A stretch of DNA of 8,377 nucleotides. Origin: Comamonadaceae bacterium (GTDB lineage: Bacteria; Pseudomonadota; Gammaproteobacteria; Burkholderiales; Burkholderiaceae_C). The notes beneath the pieces are model-generated. The model made no database searches and was not told the origin of the DNA. It saw only the letters and a program-made list of their open reading frames with translations. A program made the position numbers and the translations under genes. The stretch spans positions 1-8,377 of the forward strand of contig JAHEBY010000099.1 of the NCBI GenBank assembly GCA_024642025.1, given 5' to 3'. The stretch's first letter is position 1, and every line of letters begins with the position of its first letter. Below, piece by piece: positions 6,265 to 8,377 of the stretch.

Positions 6265-7340
6265 GCTGAAAACCTCCTCAATGCCAACCCGCATGAGGTG
6301 AGATAGGAGGGCGCTTCACGAGTCATTTTTTTCAGTCGCACCCCTGAACCCATCTCCATTCCGTCGAAAGGGTCGACCAGGGAGCACGGGAAAGACGTCT
6401 GGTTGGTGACTGCCGCCGTCAGGCCGGGAAGCGCCGATGAGCCGCCCGCCAGCATGATGTAGTCGACCTTATTGTGTGGGGTGCTGGTAAAGAAAAACTG
6501 CAGCGCTCGCCCAATTTCCTGGACCATTGTGTCGACGAAGGGTCGCAAGACACTTGATTCGTAATCATCCGGCAGGTCACCGTTTCGCTTCTTGCTTTCT
6601 GCCTCTTCCAGAGAGAATCCATACTGTCGGACTATCAGCTGCGTGAGCTGTGCACCGCCGAAAGCTTGATCCCGGTCATACAAAACCTCTTCGTCGCGAA
6701 TGACCTGCATGCTCGTCGTCATGGCGCCAACTTCAAAAAGGGCAACAATGGCGCCTACCCCCTGACCCGGAAGATTTTCGATCAGCCTGCTGGTTGCAAG
6801 ACGCGAAGCGTAGGACTCAACGTCAACAATTACGGGCTTGAGACCAGCCGCCTCAGCCAGACCCTGGATATCCTGCACCTTTTCCCGACGGGAAGCTGCA
6901 ATCAAAACATCCAGATCTCCGCCTGACGAGGCGCTCGGGCCTACGACGCAAAAATCCAGGCTGACCTCATCCAGAGGGAATGGAATGTACTGATTGGCTT
7001 CGGTCTCGACTTGAGACTCCAGCTCCAAATCGCTCAATCCACCTGGTAGAACGATTTTTTTCGTAATCACCGCCGACGGCGGCAACGCCATGGCTACATT
7101 CTTAACTTTGGTTCCGCTTTTCTTGACCAACCGGCGAACCGCCTCAGCCACTTCGTCAAATTTCTCTATATTTCCGTCGGTAACCCAGCCACGCTCAAGT
7201 GGCTCCATGGCACATCGCTCGAGAACCAGCGCACCAGCTTTGTTTCGACCCAACTCAACCAGTTTGACGCTGGACGAACTGATGTCCAAACCCAACATGG
7301 GAGCCGGCTGGCGGCTAAACAACGACCCCAAAGAGTTCAA
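6261..7340 (-). CDS. pilM: Type IV pilus assembly ATPase-fold protein PilM
   Basis: PilM is a cytoplasmic actin/FtsA-like protein that binds ATP and the N-terminal peptide of PilN, anchoring the alignment complex to the pilus motor. It is 359 aa from the TTG at 7340. Motifs: the phosphate-1 loop LGLDISSSSVKLVEL (16-30), the PilM block LPPSAVITKKIVLPGGL, the ANQYIPFPLDEVSLDF segment, the phosphate-2 region GAIVALFEVGAMTTS (196-210) and the adenosine loop IMLAGGSSALPG (295-306). Phosphate-2 has E203 where actin-fold proteins usually have Asp. No ATG is near the N-terminus. The TTG at 7340 is preferred because AGGGGA lies 5 nt upstream and the protein then begins MNSLGSLFSR, as many relatives do from memory. 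A TTG at 7358 (365 aa) is the alternative. It is the first gene of the cluster, divergent from mrcA, and its TGA overlaps the pilN GTG. Confidence 0.94.
   Translation of the reverse strand: MNSLGSLFSRQPAPMLGLDISSSSVKLVELGRNKAGALVLERCAMEPLERGWVTDGNIEKFDEVAEAVRRLVKKSGTKVKNVAMALPPSAVITKKIVLPGGLSDLELESQVETEANQYIPFPLDEVSLDFCVVGPSASSGGDLDVLIAASRREKVQDIQGLAEAAGLKPVIVDVESYASRLATSRLIENLPGQGVGAIVALFEVGAMTTSMQVIRDEEVLYDRDQAFGGAQLTQLIVRQYGFSLEEAESKKRNGDLPDDYESSVLRPFVDTMVQEIGRALQFFFTSTPHNKVDYIMLAGGSSALPGLTAAVTNQTSFPCSLVDPFDGMEMGSGVRLKKMTREAPSYLTSCGLALRRFSA
6273..6279 (-). promoter_or_regulatory. Ribosome binding site of pilN (decides GTG start)
   Basis: GAGGAGG on the minus strand lies 8 nt upstream of the GTG at 6264, inside the last codons of pilM. 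It is the strongest Shine-Dalgarno in the pil cluster and argues for the GTG over the upstream ATG at 6294, which the site lies downstream of. Confidence 0.85.
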
Positions 7341-7345
7341 GACTA

Positions 7346-7351
7346 TCCCCT
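7346..7351 (-). promoter_or_regulatory. Ribosome binding site supporting the pilM TTG at 7340
   Basis: AGGGGA on the minus strand, 5 nt upstream of the TTG at 7340. The alternative TTG at 7358 has no purine-rich site at suitable spacing (upstream sequence TTCTCAATCGGC). Confidence 0.5.
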
Positions 7352-7396
7352 GAAACAAGCCGATTGAGAATCAGCGAAACTTAAGACTTCACATGA

Positions 7397-7425
7397 ATGC
7401 TATCAGTAAGCCCCTTGTCCCGCAA
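7397..7425 (-). promoter_or_regulatory. Possible sigma70-type promoter of the pil cluster
   Basis: On the minus strand, TTGCGG (7420-7425) and TAGCAT (7397-7402) are separated by 17 nt, with TGA just before the -10 giving an extended TGn element. The predicted start near 7390 would give a 5' leader of about 50 nt before the TTG at 7340. The hexamers match the consensus only partly (3/6 and 4/6), so this is a weak prediction. Confidence 0.3.
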
Positions 7426-7433
7426 AGACATTT

Positions 7434-7453
7434 TCCAGAAATGCATGTCTGGA
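7434..7453. repeat. Imperfect 20-bp palindrome, candidate operator
   Basis: TCCAGA at 7434-7439 is mirrored by TCTGGA at 7448-7453 around a central ATGCAT (7441-7446). All pairs match except A7440/G7447. The symmetry is read directly. Its place upstream of the predicted pilM promoter suggests a dimeric regulator site, but the regulator is unknown. Confidence 0.4.
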
Positions 7454-7578
7454 CCGTTGTCAAAAGCCGACGATTCAGGTCGTCAGTATGCTCGCCAAGA
7501 CCGTCTGTCTGTCGAACGATGCCGGTCACGCCAAAATCCGAGCAACCAATCCGTCAGATCGCTTTGACAACTCATTTC

Positions 7579-7584
7579 TATAAT
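7579..7584 (+). promoter_or_regulatory. -10 element (TATAAT) upstream of mrcA
   Basis: A perfect TATAAT, giving a predicted start near 7591 and a leader of about 20 nt. A perfect TTGACA (7564-7569) lies only 9 nt upstream, which is too close for normal sigma70 use. At 16-18 nt spacing no -35 match is seen (AGATCG at 17). No extended TGn is present. Confidence 0.45.
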
Positions 7585-7610
7585 AGAGGCGTGACCTTCA
7601 CTGGGTTTCT

Positions 7611-8377
7611 ATGTCTTCCCCTCCCGAACAAAAAACCCCAACGTCAAAAAGCATGCACTGGCTAATGCGCGGATTCCTCTGGATTGCCGGGTTAGCGACG
7701 GCTGGCGTAGCCTCAGTTTTGATCATGGTTGGGCTTGCCCTGGCGGTAGCCTTTCCCAATCTGCCCGACATCTCGGACTTGTCAGACTATCGGCCCAAGC
7801 TGCCCTTGCGGGTTTTCACAGCGGACGATGTATTGATCGGCGAGTTTGGAGAGGAGCGGCGCAGCCTGACCCCACTAAAAGAAATTCCAAAGGTCATGAT
7901 CGATGCTGTTCTGGCCATTGAAGACGCGCGATTTTATGAGCATGGTGGAGTGGATTACAAAGGCGTATTGAGGGCCGCGCTCGCCAACTTGAAAAATGCG
8001 AAAAGCCAGGGTGCGTCGACCATCACCATGCAGGTGGCCCGCAATGTCTACCTGTCATCAGAAAAAACGTTCACCAGAAAAATCTACGAGATTTTGCTGA
8101 CTTTCAAGCTGGAACACCTGTTGTCGAAAGACCAGATTCTCGAAATCTACATGAATCAGATTTTTCTGGGTAACCGGGCCTATGGCTTTTCGGCTGCCGC
8201 AAGCACTTATTTTGACAAGCCGTTGAAAGACATTTCAATCGCCGAGGCAGCAATGCTTGCGGGCTTGCCAAAAGCACCGTCAGCCTATAACCCGATCAGC
8301 AACCCCAAACGGGCCCGGGCGCGACAACTGCACATCATTGACCGAATGCTAGAAAACGGGTTCATAACCAGTGCTCA
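7611..8377 (+). CDS. mrcA: Penicillin-binding protein 1A, N-terminal part (runs off window)
   Basis: Class A PBP (also called ponA), a bifunctional peptidoglycan synthase of the inner membrane. The first 255 codons are present. A short cytoplasmic tail and one transmembrane anchor (about 21-48) precede the GT51 glycosyltransferase domain. All five GT51 motifs are visible: AIEDARFYEHGG with catalytic E104, GASTITMQ (134-141), RKIYE with the second catalytic E160, EIYMNQIFLGN (178-188), and AAMLAGLPKAPSAYNP (ending at 228). The transpeptidase domain with SxxK/SxN/KTG would lie beyond 8377, so a monofunctional transglycosylase cannot be strictly excluded, although the N-terminus and location favour PBP1A. 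The ATG at 7611 is the first in-frame start after a TAG at 7584-7586; its SD is weak (GGG, 5 nt upstream). It is divergent from pilM, the conserved position of ponA. Confidence 0.93.
   Translation, partial: MSSPPEQKTPTSKSMHWLMRGFLWIAGLATAGVASVLIMVGLALAVAFPNLPDISDLSDYRPKLPLRVFTADDVLIGEFGEERRSLTPLKEIPKVMIDAVLAIEDARFYEHGGVDYKGVLRAALANLKNAKSQGASTITMQVARNVYLSSEKTFTRKIYEILLTFKLEHLLSKDQILEIYMNQIFLGNRAYGFSAAASTYFDKPLKDISIAEAAMLAGLPKAPSAYNPISNPKRARARQLHIIDRMLENGFITSA

Larger units (their letters stand above)
7341..7610. other. 270-bp divergent regulatory region between pilM and mrcA
   Basis: No gene is recognised here. The region holds a possible pilM promoter (7397-7425), an imperfect 20-bp palindrome (7434-7453), an outlying minus-strand TTGACA (7458-7463), a GACGA/TCGTC inverted repeat with a 6-nt loop (7469-7473 with 7480-7484), and a perfect TATAAT before mrcA (7579-7584). 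Such a divergent region must drive both the pil cluster and mrcA. Confidence 0.6.

Noticed and set aside
7393..7665. 90-codon plus-strand open frame across the pilM-mrcA gap
   Set aside because: It overlaps the mrcA start in another frame and the regulatory region, with no recognisable domain.
1..8377. CRISPR array, tRNA/rRNA, insertion sequence, toxin-antitoxin or other defence genes
   Set aside because: No regular direct repeats, cloverleaf, transposase motifs or terminal inverted repeats were seen; coding space is filled by conserved housekeeping and pilus genes.

Overview
The window looks like a chromosomal housekeeping region of a betaproteobacterium, most likely of the Comamonadaceae (Rhodoferax/Polaromonas-like). 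This is inferred from gene order, protein motifs and an AT-rich intergenic repeat that resembles, from memory, one common in that family. No phage, transposon, CRISPR, tRNA or rRNA signature was seen.

Layout, left to right. Positions 1-127 (minus) hold the first 42 codons of a dGTP triphosphohydrolase-like gene (dgt), cut by the window edge. Positions 128-197 are a short AT-rich gap containing the repeat-like element. Then, all on the minus strand, come aroB (3-dehydroquinate synthase, ATG at 1361) and aroK (shikimate kinase, TTG at 2009). A 266-bp gap (2010-2275) separates them from pilQ; it has a strong hairpin just after pilQ and a short hydrophobic ORF abutting aroK. Next is the type IV pilus assembly cluster pilM-pilN-pilO-pilP-pilQ, transcribed leftward from 7340 to 2276 and tightly packed, with 4-nt overlaps at M/N, O/P and P/Q and a 13-nt gap at N/O. 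A 270-bp divergent regulatory region (7341-7610) separates pilM from a rightward mrcA/ponA gene (class A penicillin-binding protein 1A). Only its N-terminal transmembrane segment and glycosyltransferase domain are inside the window.

How the genes work together. PilM (cytoplasmic actin-like), PilN and PilO (inner-membrane coiled-coil proteins) and the lipoprotein PilP form the alignment subcomplex. It links the cytoplasmic pilus motor to PilQ, the outer-membrane secretin. AroK and AroB act in the shikimate pathway to chorismate. PBP1A polymerises and cross-links peptidoglycan. The order ponA (divergent)-pilMNOPQ-aroK-aroB is a well-known conserved arrangement in beta- and gammaproteobacteria, so the gene content is ordinary.

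I found no novel multi-gene system. The points worth a second look are small: an imperfect 20-bp palindrome upstream of pilM, a 26-codon hydrophobic ORF ending 1 nt before aroK, an 11-bp hairpin after pilQ without a U-tract, the repeat-like element beside dgt, a TTGACA/TATAAT pair with unusable spacing before mrcA, and several non-ATG starts.
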